NCBI RefSeq assembly: GCF_949987535.1
Contig: NC_080074.1
Span: 41,585,641 to 41,649,640 of the forward strand
Direction: 5' to 3'
Source: Balaenoptera acutorostrata
Lineage: Eukaryota > Chordata > Mammalia > Artiodactyla > Balaenopteridae
DNA length: 64,000 nt
Below are positions 1 through 11,486 of the stretch, piece after piece. A model generated the notes under the pieces. The model was not told the origin of the DNA. It did not search any database and was given only the letters and a program-made list of their open reading frames with translations. Numbering within the stretch: the first letter of the stretch is position 1; each line of letters starts with the position of its first letter. Made by a program: the position numbers and the translations under genes.

Positions 1-1429
1 CCTTTCCCATTTACTTCATGACATTCCTTCTTGAATGAGAAAGAAATCCAAGATTAAACATCTTCATTCACTGCTTTGTCTTTTGAGCCTTTTTTGTCCC
101 TTTAATCACTAAAACATACTTTAAAAAATTGGGAACAGACAGTTAACTTTGTGATTCAATTTTTTTCATGAATTGTAACACAGACTTTTCTATGCCCCTT
201 TTCCTTAAAGAAAACATCAAATTGAAGTTCCCCTGGGATATCTTCCTATCTTTTAACTTTAGGCTGACAAATCGGGCTGCATCTTACTGATGTTGACAAT
301 GGTACACTACATACGCTGGTGAGCAATGAGGAAGTACAGCACATCCTGGGTGTCCTCCCCATAAACCCCCAGCCACCCTTGAGCTGAGACCAGTGACACT
401 GCCTGCTGACCACGTCTAGTCACGCTCCATCCAGGGGACAGAACTCTGAGTCATTCTTTAAATTTCAGTGTCCTGTACTCTACCATGGGAAAGAGAACAT
501 GTATAAGGCCAAGCAGGTAAACACCATCAGAGGAAGTTTTCAAATAGGATTTGTGTTATTTTTACTTAGTTTTTTTTTCTTCTTCTTCTTCTACTTTAGA
601 CACTGAGTATGAATGACTCAACACAAAGCGTGCAGACCACTAATGCGTTCTTACATGGACTCATTTGTGGGACTATTCAAGACTTCCTCTGAAAGGCCAA
701 CAGGGAACAAAACTGGAGAACAGACGTGAGAATCAGGTTTCCAGTGAGGCAGGAAACAAGTAGGAAGGACAAAGAACAGTATCTTAAAAATTTCTCATTA
801 GTTCTGCAGAGACTAGCCAGCTCTCATCAAACCAATTTCCTCTTCCTCCTGGGCACAAAGATGAACGTTGGTTCCTGGCCTCGCTGTCAGTGAGATGGGG
901 CTGCAGCAGTTCTGGATAAGGAAATGTGGGTAGAAGTCATAACCCCCACTTCCAGACCTGGTACATATGAACTATTCTTACACCATCGTTCTTCCTCTCT
1001 TTTGTCATCTGTCTGTTGAAATCAACACCCAGGGTGACGTCGGCAGTCTGGTTGGATAATAGCAGAGTTACCTACCATCCATCTTAGTCCCCAACTGATG
1101 ATCAGAAACACCAGGAGGGGTTTTATGTGAAGGAAGAATTAACTTCTTTGTGTTAAGTTACTGAGATTTTGAGATTTCTCTGTTACAGAAGTTAGTTGCC
1201 TAATACCGCTAGAGTCCTGGAAAATACAAAATGCTCCTGACTATAGGTATACTGGTAAAATACACTACTATAAGCAGAACTCAGTTTTTTAAAAAATGAC
1301 TTTCAAAAACCTCTTATCTAAGAATGTATATACATACACACGTACATACATATGTACACATATTACTATTCATTTATTGAATAAATGAGCAACTATAAAA
1401 ATATAAAAACACTAACATGTGAGTATACG

Positions 1430-1525
1430 TGGGCCGGTACTATGTCTATATTGTTCACCACTGAACACACAGTGCCTAGAATGTTGCTTGGCACATAGGA
1501 AGAATGCAACAAATATTTTTGAACA
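1430..1525 (+). mobile_element. L2 3'-end fragment
   Basis: The words TATTGTTCACCACTGAACAC, CAGTGCCTAGAATGTTGCTT and GGCACATAGGAAGAATGCAA followed by CAAATATTTTTGAACA match the conserved 3' end of L2. Confidence 0.75.
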
Positions 1526-1709
1526 CATACATACATACATACATAATTCAGCTCACGATCTCTCTTCTCTATTCTTTTCCCAGGATTCTTCACACCTCTC
1601 ACAATTTCTACTCTCTCCTATATAAGATCATATCCTATGATTATTAGGTTGTTAATCATTAGATTAATAATTATTACTGATAAAAAATGTAATTGTGATG
1701 ATGATGATA

Positions 1710-1900
1710 ATTTACTGAACACATATTGTGACAGGCTTTGTGCTAAGTACAATTTTGTGGGTTATTTTCTTCATTCCTAACAATTTCATGAAGATTTTGC
1801 AATTTTATCCTTATTACAGAAAGGAATTTGGATACGTTAAGCTCCCAAGGAGTTGGCAGATAGCAAATGGTAGAAAGAGACTTAATTTAGACACTCCAAC
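1710..1900 (-). repeat. MIR SINE
   Basis: Reverse MIR order: TTACTGAACACATATTGTGA, CAGGCTTTGTGCTAAGTACA, a decayed TTTACAGA-like core and CTCCCAAGGAGTTGGCAGAT. Old and diverged. Confidence 0.65.
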
Positions 1901-2244
1901 TCCAGTGGCAACTCAACTGCTTCCTACCCTAATTAACAATAACCTGTCTCCCTAGTTCTAGACCTTTAGAAATTCAGAGAAGGTGGCCACCAGGAATGAA
2001 CTGGTGGGTATCAGGATATCAAAGCAGAGCTGTTAAGTCTGATCAAAAGCTCTTTTGTACTTTTTAAGGTCTTGTTCCCATTCAAACAAGCTTTTCATGA
2101 CTGAAGTCAGGAAAGGTTACTTGTACAGAAGAACGATTTCTGAGACCAGTCCTCTCAGATGCATAAGGACAAAGAAGAGGTAAAAACCTGGACTCACATG
2201 GAAAATATAGATAAAGTTAATTGGGAAGCTTTTCCTTTTATTAT

Positions 2245-2450
2245 AGAGCCTAGGTTTTGAAGTCAGATGTATCTGAGTCCTAATGCAAGTCTAGTCTTTG
2301 CTTAGCTTTAATACAGTTGGGGCCAAGTGGGATCAGTTTCCTTATCTGTAAAACAGGTATAAAAATACTTACCTCATAAGGGTTGGTGGTGGGGAGGGGG
2401 TTAAATGAATTAATGTCCTTAAAGCACTTAAAAACAGTGAAGTAGGTAAC
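2245..2450 (+). repeat. MIR SINE
   Basis: CTAGGTTTTGAAGTCAGATG, CAGTTTCCTTATCTGTAAAA and CTTACCTCATAAGGGTTGGT are in MIR consensus order. Confidence 0.85.
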
Positions 2451-3158
2451 AAATTTTCAACGTGTCAACTACAGTTATTAATAGAAGTAGTGTTAATAGA
2501 ATATCCTATTTCCTCCTTTGGGGCTCATCCTCAGATTGAACTAAATATTCCAAATTGCCAAAATGCTTTTGAGAGTTTTATAATCACAACTCTTTTTTGG
2601 AATGTAATAGAAAACAGAAGGAAAACAGGGGTTAACATAAAAAAAATCTGATGCCATCAAAAGAGAATAAATAGACTGAAATTTTCAAATCTAAAATGAT
2701 TTTTCTCTCAAGTTAGATCGGAGGTGTATAATTGAAGAATGCTAGAAAATCTGTGTTCCTCAAAGCAGTTACAGGCAGCTTTGACAAGCCAAAAAAAAAA
2801 ATCAAGCAGCTCAGCAAAACTCCTCCTGTCTCCTTCCCACGTCCTTCACTACAAAATCTGTTATTTAAGAAGCATGTGAAAATCACTCTGAAAAACACAG
2901 GGCACATGTGTTTCTCTGAACTAACAACAGAAAAAGTTAATGGGTTATAATGAAAAGACTTTATAGAAATTTTGGACATTTTACTGTTCATGAATAATTA
3001 GAAGAGAAGGCTGAAGTACCCCCAAATAACCTTAGATTTCTCACATTTTCTAATGACTTTATTAACTAACCTATACCCCCTTCCTACAGCTACTGCATTG
3101 TAGTAGACCACCTCTCTTTACACAATTCTGTTAGAGACTGGGGCCCAGGGCCACTCAC

Positions 3159-3542
3159 CCACTGTTGATGTCATCAGCCCTGAGACTTTTCCCAAGGATA
3201 TCACCATCACTCATATATCCACCAACATCGACTTCAGAAGACATGTCCAGGTCACTGCTTGCTTTCTCACTCATGTCAATCTGTGACATGTTTCCCAGCC
3301 GAGAGACAGCAGCTCGACGGAGAGGCGTAGTGTACATGAACCTTGAGGGGTCTGTGTGGATGAAACGACTGGTACTGCTGCGAGGGTAGCCAGCACCCAG
3401 GGAGGGAGCATCTCCAGCCTGAAGTCTAGGACATGCCTGGCCCAACCTCCAGGTCATGGGAGTGGGTCGACCTGTCAAGTTGGGTATGGTCCTGCCATTC
3501 ACTTCTGTCGTCACAGTGCTGTCAAATGTTGTCTCCAGGGTG
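3159..3542 (-). CDS. NAV3: NAV3 internal exon (TLETTFDST...DDINS), 384 nt
   Basis: The acceptor TTTTATTTGACAG precedes C, which completes the split Ser; then 127 codons and GG at the donor GG|GTGAGT. The protein begins TLETTFDSTVTTEVNGRTIP, includes the family block WRLGQACPRLQAGDAPSLG (shared, as recalled, with NAV1 and NAV2), a region RFIHTDPSRFMYTTPLRR, and ends in an acidic segment with YMSDGDILGKSLRADDINS. The next exon should start by completing Gly and continue YMTDGG, but I could not find it between 1 and 3158, so it probably lies outside the window. The frame stays open upstream of the acceptor (through MHSGSMAPGEPEYSDF), but that part is intronic because the phase and family match begin at 3542. 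Confidence 0.95.
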
Positions 3543-4516
3543 CTGTCAAATAAAATAGAGAAATCACTATATTCTGGTTCACCTGGGGCCATGGACCCAG
3601 AATGCATGAAGACAGGAACACCTACAGTTGAGAGTCATTTCTTAGAAGTATGTCCATTTTCATGAAAGTCAAATTATACATTCATTTTGAGATTCTAAAC
3701 ACCTCTGCAGGTATCAAAATGTAGGAAGGGGCATTCATCACAGATTGTTTGCTTTCAAAGGAAACGCCATCATTACATTTTAGAGAAAACAAAATATTGT
3801 TTCACATTCTCAACCAACCCTTAATTTAACCCATTGTAGCCTTCCCAGAACTTTTCTGGAAGTTAACTACAATTATGTTTGAAAGACTCTCTACCACCTC
3901 TCCTCAGATGCATTTTAATTACAACTTCCACCATTGTTATTTGAGGCAGGCGTGAAAATCCACTGAGCAGTGATGGTGGTAGTTTTAGTAGCTAATTCAG
4001 TTTAAATGGGAAATTATATTGAAGAAGAGATGGATAGGAGAAAAACATCACTGGGTAGGGCTGAGAAGTCACCAGTTGACTGTCATATAAAATTTAAGTG
4101 GGGCTTCCCTGGTGGTGCAGTGGTTGAGAATCTGCCTGCCAATGCAGGGCACACGGGTTCGAGCCCTGGTCTGGGAAGATCCCACATGCCGCGGAGCAAC
4201 TAGGCCTGTGCGCCACAACTACTGAGCCTGCGCATCTGGAGCCTGTCCTCTGCAACAAGAGAGGCCGCGATAATGAGAGGCCCGCGCACCGCGATGAAGA
4301 GTGGCCCCCACTTGCCGCAACTAGAGAAAGCCCTCACACAGAAAAGAAGACCCAACACAGCCATAAATAAATAAATAAATAAAAATTAAAAAAAAAAATT
4401 TAAGTGAGAAAATAGTAAAGGAAAACTAAAATTCCGTGTTTATCATTATAAGAAGTTAAATGCTTAATTGTAATTTTTTCTTTATTGGCCCCAAAATAGG
4501 CAGAATTGAAGAAGAC
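3543..4516 (-). other. NAV3: NAV3 intron of 974 bp containing a SINE
   Basis: This is the shortest intron in the window, from the weak donor GTCTTC (4516) to acceptor TTTGACAG (3543). About a third of it is the CHR SINE at 4101-4396, inserted antisense to the gene roughly 110 nt downstream of the donor. Pyrimidine-rich sequence (ATTTCTCTATTTTATTTGACAG) forms the acceptor. Confidence 0.9.
4101..4396 (+). mobile_element. CHR-type tRNA-derived SINE, full length
   Basis: The head GGGCTTCCCTGGTGGTGCAG resembles a tRNA A-box region, the B-box GGGTTCGAGCCC lies at 4155-4166, and the tail is TAAATAAATAAATAAAAATT followed by As. It is flanked by a perfect 10-bp target duplication AATTTAAGTG at 4091-4100 and 4397-4406. 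This SINE family is characteristic of cetaceans and their close relatives. It sits antisense in the short 974-bp NAV3 intron. Confidence 0.95.
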
Positions 4517-4625
4517 CTGTGACTTATCTGGGTCCCACGAAGACTGGACATAGTCTCTTCTAAATTCTGCCTCAAATCTGCTATGTTTTTAACTGTTCTC
4601 ATTCTTCTTGTTTCAGGGTCTTCAC
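4517..4625 (-). CDS. NAV3: NAV3 internal exon (EDPETRR...NLEETMSSLRG), 109 nt
   Basis: The acceptor TTTTCTAG is followed by two bases completing Gly, then 35 codons from EDPETRRMRTVKNIADLRQN through LEETMSSLRGTQISH, then AG of a Ser codon. The LRQNLEETMSSLRG block is shared by NAV1, NAV2 and NAV3 (from memory) and looks helical. The exon can be joined by two upstream exons with the same phase, 20631 (long form) and 10736 (proposed short form), making it the merge point of the two forms. The donor is AG|GTCTTC, which departs from GTRAGT at +3, +4 and +5, so this is a weak 5' splice site. It is supported by the protein continuing correctly into the next exon (ISH-S-TLETT). Confidence 0.94.
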
Positions 4626-5509
4626 CTAGAAAAGTAACATAATAATAAATTTGTTATTCATGCCATTTTACTGTCCTGTGAATAATTTGAATAATTATTT
4701 ATAGATATAGATATGAGTTCCTTTTCACAAAGGTAAAATAATAGGTAGAAAATTCCAAATGACTATTATTATCTGAAATTATAATTTTTTTCTACAAATA
4801 AAAATGTGAATAGAAACAAATATAATGTTACAAGTAATAATTTGAAGTGGCGATAATACAACAGTATTCCGTAGGTCTATGACCTTAATCATTGCAAAAT
4901 GAGAGAGTCATTTGGAAATATACTGTACAGTGCTCCACGCTTCTAAGCTTAATTTAAAAATCTGAAACTATTTGGATCCTAATTACTTTCATAATCACCT
5001 ATTTCAAAGTGTGCTCAGAATAGCTGAGATAAACTTGACTTATGTAGCAAGTATACATTTATACTCTGGGGAATCAGACAGAGGCCTTTTCTCATAGAAG
5101 CAATATCTTTTTAAGTCTTTTATTTTATTAGACTCAAGAACCAAGATCCAAGAATTGGATAGCTTTATTTTTAATTATTTCTCCACTTTCTACAGGGAAC
5201 CAAAATATCCACATGTGACACCAGAGTGCCGGTAAAGTCTTAGGCATCTAATCCAGTAATACGTCTACACATAAAATAAACAGCTCTGCCAGGGTGACAA
5301 CTGTTGGCCTTGTTCAACCTCTATCTGTCATTTGGGGGCAGAGGTGCCATTAAACCATTTTGTTCACGGCCATGTAATAATTCCCAGGCCAGTGGCCATT
5401 GAAATTGGTGAATCTGGATAATAAGGACAATATGCAAAGGAAGGAGAGGAAACATAGTCTTAATTCTGTTCAATTTGGACTCAGGAGGATGTCCAGTGAT
5501 GAGGAATTT

Positions 5510-5690
5510 TAAATAAAAAGAAAGAAGGAATAAAACAAGGGAAGGAAGGAAGGGGAATGAATGGATTAAGGGGCGAGAAGGTATAGGAAAGAAAGAAAGG
5601 AAGAGGATGGCAAAGGAGGGGATGGTAGGGAAGGGAAAGGAATGCAGAAGGGATGGAAGGAAAAGAAAAAAAGAAGGAAAAGTGAAGGTA
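5510..5690 (+). repeat. Purine-rich (GGAA)-type tract
   Basis: About 180 bp composed almost only of A and G with GGAAGGAAGG and GAAAGAAAGG motifs. The minus-strand open frame here (Phe/Pro/Ser-rich) is a by-product of this composition. Confidence 0.8.
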
Positions 5691-5874
5691 GAAAATGGCA
5701 TGTATTCAATTCCAGTATGAAAACTGTCACATAGACAAGTCAAGATGCATATCTACCATCGGTTTTAAGAATACAGGTAGATATTCAACCTGTTCATTTT
5801 TCTTCCACAGTATTCATGCCAGGTTAAAAAAAACACACACAACAAATGCACACATTTAACATCTATAATAGAAT

Positions 5875-6150
5875 CTTAGAGTTGGTGGGGACTTCAGAGA
5901 TTGTCTTGGCTCACCTCTCAGCCAATGAGGGAAAACTCTTTGTGTCACTAGCGAGGTGGCCATGGGTCTCTGCCTAAAACCTCCAAGATCGGAAAGGCTT
6001 CCTCCTCTCCAGTAAGAGGTGACTCTTTCCAATATTAGGCCAGTTAGGTCTCATTATAAAAACAATTTTGAGGACGAGTAATGATTTGCCCCCATTTAAC
6101 TTCCACCCAGGGGTCTCAATGTCTCTGAAACCAAATGAATAATTTTATAT
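5875..6150 (+). mobile_element. L3/CR1-like LINE fragment
   Basis: TAGAATCTTAGAGTTGGTGG, CTTCCTCCTCTCCAGTAAGA and CCATTTAACTTCCACCCAGG follow the order of the old mammalian L3 (CR1) 3' region. Diverged. Confidence 0.45.
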
Positions 6151-6383
6151 CACTTTACCATGGCAGCCACTCAGAAAGACAAATGCTAATTTCTTCTTCA
6201 GCCAAACATTACTACACTGTTCATTATCCTTCATCCTGAATGGTTGCCAAAACAACCACCACTCTGCTGCCAGTCTGCAAATCTCTTCCTTTTAATTTAC
6301 CAATTATTTGAATGATTGAAATATGCTTAATAACTGTATTATTATTTCAGATTTAGAAAGTACTGAAAAACTTCCTTAACTTC

Positions 6384-6890
6384 CCTGTGTGTACACACAC
6401 ACACACACACACACACACGGAATATTACTCAGCCATAAAAAAGAATGAAATAATGCCATCTGTAGCAACATGGATGGACCTAGAGATTATCATACTAAGT
6501 GAAGTAGGTCAGACAGAGAAAGACAAATATCATATGCTATCACTTATAGGTGGAATCTAAAAAAATGATACAAATGAACTTATTTACATAACAGAAACAG
6601 ACTCACAGACAGAGAAAACAAACTTATGGTCACCAAAGGGGAAAGGTGGCAGAGGAGGGAGTAATATAAACACATTACTATATATAAAATAGATAAACAA
6701 GGACTTACTGTATAGCACAGGGAACTATACTCAATATTTACTAATAACCTATAATGGGAAAATGATCTGGAAAGAATATATATGTGTGTGTGTGTGTGTG
6801 TATAACTGAATCACTTTGCTGTACACCTGAAATTAACACAACATTGTAAATCAACTATACTTCAATAAAAAAAAAATTAAAAAAAAGAAA
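6384..6890 (+). mobile_element. L1 LINE 3' end
   Basis: After a (CA)n stretch the copy has the L1 3' signature: GGAATATTACTCAGCCATAA, GCAACATGGATGGACCTAGA, and near the end ACTTTGCTGTACACCTGAAA and CAACTATACTTCAATAAAAA, then an A-rich tail. It is non-coding and 5'-truncated, with an internal (TG)n at about 6781-6802. Confidence 0.9.
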
Positions 6891-9800
6891 TAAGAGTATG
6901 TTGTACCCTCACGCACATGGCATAAACTTTTCTAACCCTAATTCAAGTCATACAATTTATAACCTCATAGATTAACATTATTTTAAAATTCAGAACTGTT
7001 AATAACCCTTAAGACTCTAATTATATTTTCTCTGGAAATTCTTCCCATCCTTCTCCTCATAAATATAACAGAGCGTATTTGAGAAATGGCTAGAAAGAAG
7101 TCTACCTCTTATTTCCAAACAATCTGGCAGTATGCTGAAAGAAAAAGAAGGCTTTGTAAGGAAAATCTTGAAGGGCAGAAAAAAATATCATTACAGTCAA
7201 AGGAAAGGCAGGGGTGAAGAAGAGATTTTACTTAAAAAGGGCAAAAGTAACAGTGAAGGATGAGACCAAACTGGAGACACATTAAAGCTAATATTCAGTA
7301 GTTTATCTAAGATTTCACACAGTAGAGAAGCCTAAGATTCTAAGTGATGGTAAGAGAAAAGTCTTAAAGGAGAAAGTGCTGAGATGACTTTTATTGGAGG
7401 GAGTAAGGAAGGCAAGTCATTGCCCTTACACAAGTGTCAAAAATACACCATTACAAGTTCCCTATCTCCCATCTCCTAGCCCCTTCCCTTGGGGAGAACT
7501 TTGACTTGTAATCAAGCTGCACCTCAACTACTTCCTAATTGCATAATATTAGTAACACTGATATTTGAATTACTTTCAATATCTTTTTTACGTAAACTTT
7601 AAGAACAGACATTCCATTTCACTCAGTATTTTTTAACACCTTCTTTATCTCCTTTTAAATTTCCTTCTTCCAATCCAACAGGCATCTTAGATCCTTGGAT
7701 TCTTCCAGTTGAATCCATTGTTTATACAGCTTCCCTCATATTTCAGAACCATTACCTCTCTCTCTCTCCATTGCTTTTTCTCCTCATGACATCTACTCAT
7801 GACACTGCACCACTCATGACAATCAGACAAATGGACCTTTTCCTCCCAACACTTACTGAGCAAAACATAATTGCTGCCTCATTCATGTCAGGAAAGATAA
7901 TAACCAAATCAAAATTTCTTGCAGCAAATGTTCTCAATGACCCATGAAAGGCAAGATAAAGTTAAATGCACTTACAACCCCCCTAAGTATTGCACAAGCC
8001 TGAAATATCCTGTAAATTTGTATCCAAATGATGTCTAGAGAAATGGGGGCAGGGAGGGAATCACAACTGTGAAAAAGCCAAATGTAAAAGCGCAAATACC
8101 ATTAAATATTTAGGAACAAATAAAAGTTAGCAGAAAAATGCACATGAGAAATTTAGTCACAAAAATGTATCCCCTTTCACTTTTATAATCTCAAAGCCAG
8201 CTATTATTCCTGAAAGAAGCCTCCTGTCAGACAAAATAGTAAGGGCTTACACACATTTTCCAGAATGGCATATTCTGCAATTTGCTTTGAGTTTTTAACA
8301 TTAGTGCAAACTACTTTCTCTTTGCTTGTAACATCTCTTCTATTAGGACAGAGTAACAGGGTCAGTTCGGTGCTTTTGCGTTTTTACTTAATAGCAGACG
8401 GACCATTTAATCTGTGTGGTCCTGCCCTTACTTTTCAAGCTTTAATTACACACATTGTAATGAACACTGCCAGCCTTTGTCATCTTTTAGGAGGAAATCA
8501 AATTACATATGAATGAACCTGATTCACAGAGAATTATGTCCTCTATACCAGCTATATTACAAATGTTATTTTTTAGAGTACAGTTGCCTGATTTATTTGG
8601 AGAAATCACCCTAATTTTGTGGATGACCCCAAAGGTGAGCTGGATAGAAAATTTTTCAACTCATCAGGTTAAACCAGACACTTTGGGGGAAAAATAGCAA
8701 AATATGGCTAACAGCTTTACCACTACCTTTTAAATATTCTCCTCTATAGTTATAGCACAGACCCTAGTGTGTCTGATTTATTTAGGATATCCAAGAATAA
8801 AGAGTTGAACTCGGGGAACTCTGCCTAAAAACTAACTTGGAAGAAGCCATTTTGAGTCAGAAGCAGAACCTAGTCAAGCACGTAGCAGAAATCCTGCAAT
8901 TCTTGTGTGCTGTGGGCTTGGATATATTTACCAACTTAACATGCATCATTATTTAGGGAATTGCATTGCAATGCTTCATTATCCTGATATGATTATTCAT
9001 ATCAGAGCTATTTGAATAAACTCTTCCTCTGACTTTCTCATTTGCATCTTTGAATACTGGCATATGCTGGGGGAGAAAAAAGCCTTAAGGAGAATAATCC
9101 CATAAATAAATTAGCAGATGCTCAGTTTAAAAACCATGGAATACACAGACACCTACTGAGAGATGACCCTCTGACAGTAATGCTCCAAGTTATTTATGTA
9201 CAAAAAGGCATATGTCATATACACACCCAGCCACAGCATGCTATAATTTAACAGAACAACCAACACATGCTTTCAGGGGACTTTACTTTGGTCATATCTT
9301 TGAAAATACTTACATAAGAGGTACTTAGAACAAGATAAATGCTACCATTTTCAAGGCAAAAGACAAATATTATTTGATTCTACCGTTTCAGAGGATCAAG
9401 AAACGAAAAAAGATTCTTAAGGATTAAGACTCCCCCTCTTGCCTTTGTACTGCATGCAGGGTTTTTTTTTTTTGTTTTGTTTTTTATGAGAAGCAGTTCA
9501 TCATGGAAATCACACAATGGTGAAGAAGTAAATCTTCAGTGTCTGAGCACTTGGTGTATTCAGATTCAGAAATCACTATTCCCGCAACTGTGGAAACATT
9601 ACTCTTTTAAAGCTAAACTAACAAGAAAAATTGAGCGATATTCACCTCTGCTGTCTCTCTAAGCTTTCTTCTTCTAAAGCTGGTTCACTAAGATTCCAGA
9701 AAATCTCATAAAACCTCTTGTAACAGGAGAGTCTACATAGAGAATAAAAACAAACCTATATTTGGCTTCAGTTGTATGAATCAGAAACAAAGGGATCACT

Positions 9801-10735
9801 GGTCTGGTTTAATTCTTTCGAATTTAATGAGTCCTATATGAAGTCCTTTGTGGAAATACACACTGACATAAAAGAGGATGTGGTCAATGGTTTAATGCTT
9901 ATGACTTTTTGAAGAAGGCACCATATGATATAAATATGCTACAGTAGAGCGCTGAACTTAGATATAACAATTAAAACGTATACAGTTTAGCTATTCAGGC
10001 AGGTGGCAAAACTGAAGAATTACTTCAGACATTGTCCTATCTAATTAATTAAAGATTATTATCAGAAGTTACTCCTAAGAATCATGTCATCAAACAGGCC
10101 TACTTTGTAAAGTATCAGAACAGTTCACACTCATCTACATAGTAATTTAAATAGTTATAATGTACACACTCAGAAGTATTTTTTGCCAAACACTTCAAAA
10201 AAAAGTGAGTAAAGCTGTTAGAAGAGGCCTCTGCATTTCCAGCATAACTAGAAAGTATGGTACTTGTCACCGAGGTACAAACAAGGCCATCTATTCAGAC
10301 ACCACTGAGGCAGCAGAAGAAACTTGACTATACCAAAAATTTACCCACGAGGTCCTTCATTCTTCATTCCAAATCTGTGGTGAGGTCACCTTGAGGGAAG
10401 TTGAATAAACAGGCCCCATTAATGACTAAGTAAAAAACAAATTTGGAGTTTTAAAATGTTAACACTTATTTATGGATGTCTAGAGTGTACTAGACTCCAG
10501 GCCAATAATGCCCAGGGCGGGTGGTTGGTATTTACTTTCTCCATATACACTTTACAACGAGTTCTCACAGTTCAGCTTTCTGAAGACAATCATTTCAAGA
10601 GACAAGGAATTTAAAATTGTTTTGAGTAACTACGGTTTCGAAAACATCAGTCAGAAGAACAGAAGCTATTTGGCTTAGGCAAAGAGGCAGCTTCTGAAAA
10701 TTCCATCCTCCTTTTTAGGAGCAGACCCGACTTAC

Positions 10736-11252
10736 CTAACAAGTCAGTGTAAAGGGCCTGTTCCAGGTCGCCCAGCATTGTCAGGATCACATCCTCGTCC
10801 AGAAGAGCTGTGCCTTCCCGCAGGCAGCTTTCTCCCTCCTCTTCGGCCCAGCCCCTGCCGGTGCTGCCAGGCCTGGGGGACACATTTTCATCTTCGGACC
10901 GGCTGTCTTCATCACTCTCACCTTCCAAGAATTTTCTGGAAGACCACTCTTCTAAGCTCTCCGTGCCTGCACGGTTGGCGGGCAGCAGGTTCCAGGCCCC
11001 CGGGCCACTGGTGTGGTACAGGGACTGCACGGACCTTGACAAGAATCTAGACAGCGAGCGCCTCTCTGCGTAGCTGGATTCCCTCTGGCTGGCCTTGGCG
11101 GCATTTCCAAACCAGTTGGAAATGCGCACAGTGGGTCGCCTCTCCCCCTCACTGGTGAGGGACAGATTGGTCAGAGACTTTTGCTTCTGAAGGCCAGCTC
11201 CCTTTGGCCTTACTTTGCTCTGAAACACAGAGAGTTCAGCCGGCCGCTGCAT
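10736..11252 (-). CDS. NAV3: Alternative first coding exon of NAV3, NAV1-like N-terminus, 172 codons
   Basis: An open frame on the minus strand starts at the ATG at 11252 and runs 172 codons to LL plus one G at a consensus donor, TTAG|GTAAGT. That phase is exactly what the 4625 exon needs (G + GT = Gly, then EDPETRR). An in-frame TGA lies upstream at 11369-11367 and no other ATG lies between, which fixes the start; position -3 is G, a fair Kozak context. The protein begins MQRPAELSVFQSK, then KQKSLTNLSLTSE (about residues 23-35), a basic RRSLSRFLSRSVQS (64-77), an acidic ESDEDSRSEDE (112-122) and LDEDVILTMLGDLEQALY (151-168). NAV1, as recalled, opens similarly: AELKVF, KQKSLTNLSF, and a LGDLEQLL motif directly before the NLEETMSSLRG region. 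I infer an alternative promoter making a short, CH-domain-less, NAV1-like NAV3. Transcript support cannot be checked here. Confidence 0.85.
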
Positions 11253-11486
11253 GACTCTCCTTACCGGCTTCTTCTCTTTCAATTGGACTTCATATATTGT
11301 CTTTTCTGCACTGAGATGCCAACTGGCCCTTTTGGTTTTAATTAACACTTGCACTTCAATAAAAGCTCAGGCAAGGCTCAAACATCCACGTTAGATCCTA
11401 GAGCTATAGTACAATCAATGAGTTGCCCACAATTCAGCTTGCCATGTCATGCCCCTCATCAGCAGTACTTACAAACATTTTGCTTG

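Larger units (their letters stand above)
1..3158 (-). other. NAV3: NAV3 intron, 3' part outside window
   Basis: This is the intron after the 3159 exon, opening with donor GTGAGT at 3158. It is AT-rich. An L2 3' end (1430-1525) and two MIR copies (about 1710-1900 and 2245-2450) are recognisable, plus short TTC and ACAT microsatellites. I looked for the expected YMTDGG exon on the minus strand and did not find it. Nothing else is supported in about 1-1300 or 2460-3100. Confidence 0.8.

Noticed and set aside
3543..3607. Open extension upstream of the 3159-3542 exon beginning MHSGSMAPGEPEYSDF
   Set aside because: The splice phase from the 4625-4517 exon and the NAV3 match both begin at 3542, directly after TTTGACAG. 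The extension is intronic, and the only upstream AG candidate examined (TGTAG) gives the wrong frame.
4155..4166. tRNA-like B-box as a possible tRNA gene (also in the copies at 26401 and 61450)
   Set aside because: Part of the CHR SINE head; no complete tRNA cloverleaf is present.
5321..5743. 140-codon Phe/Pro/Ser-rich minus-strand frame
   Set aside because: Composition artefact of the purine-rich tract at 5510-5690.
10778..11073. Plus-strand frames across the alternative first exon
   Set aside because: Antisense shadows of the minus-strand exon, without family similarity.
11253..11354. N-terminal extension of the alternative exon (starting VQVLIKTKRASWHL) from a GTG
   Set aside because: It has no ATG; the first in-frame ATG is 11252, and the NAV1-like similarity starts there.
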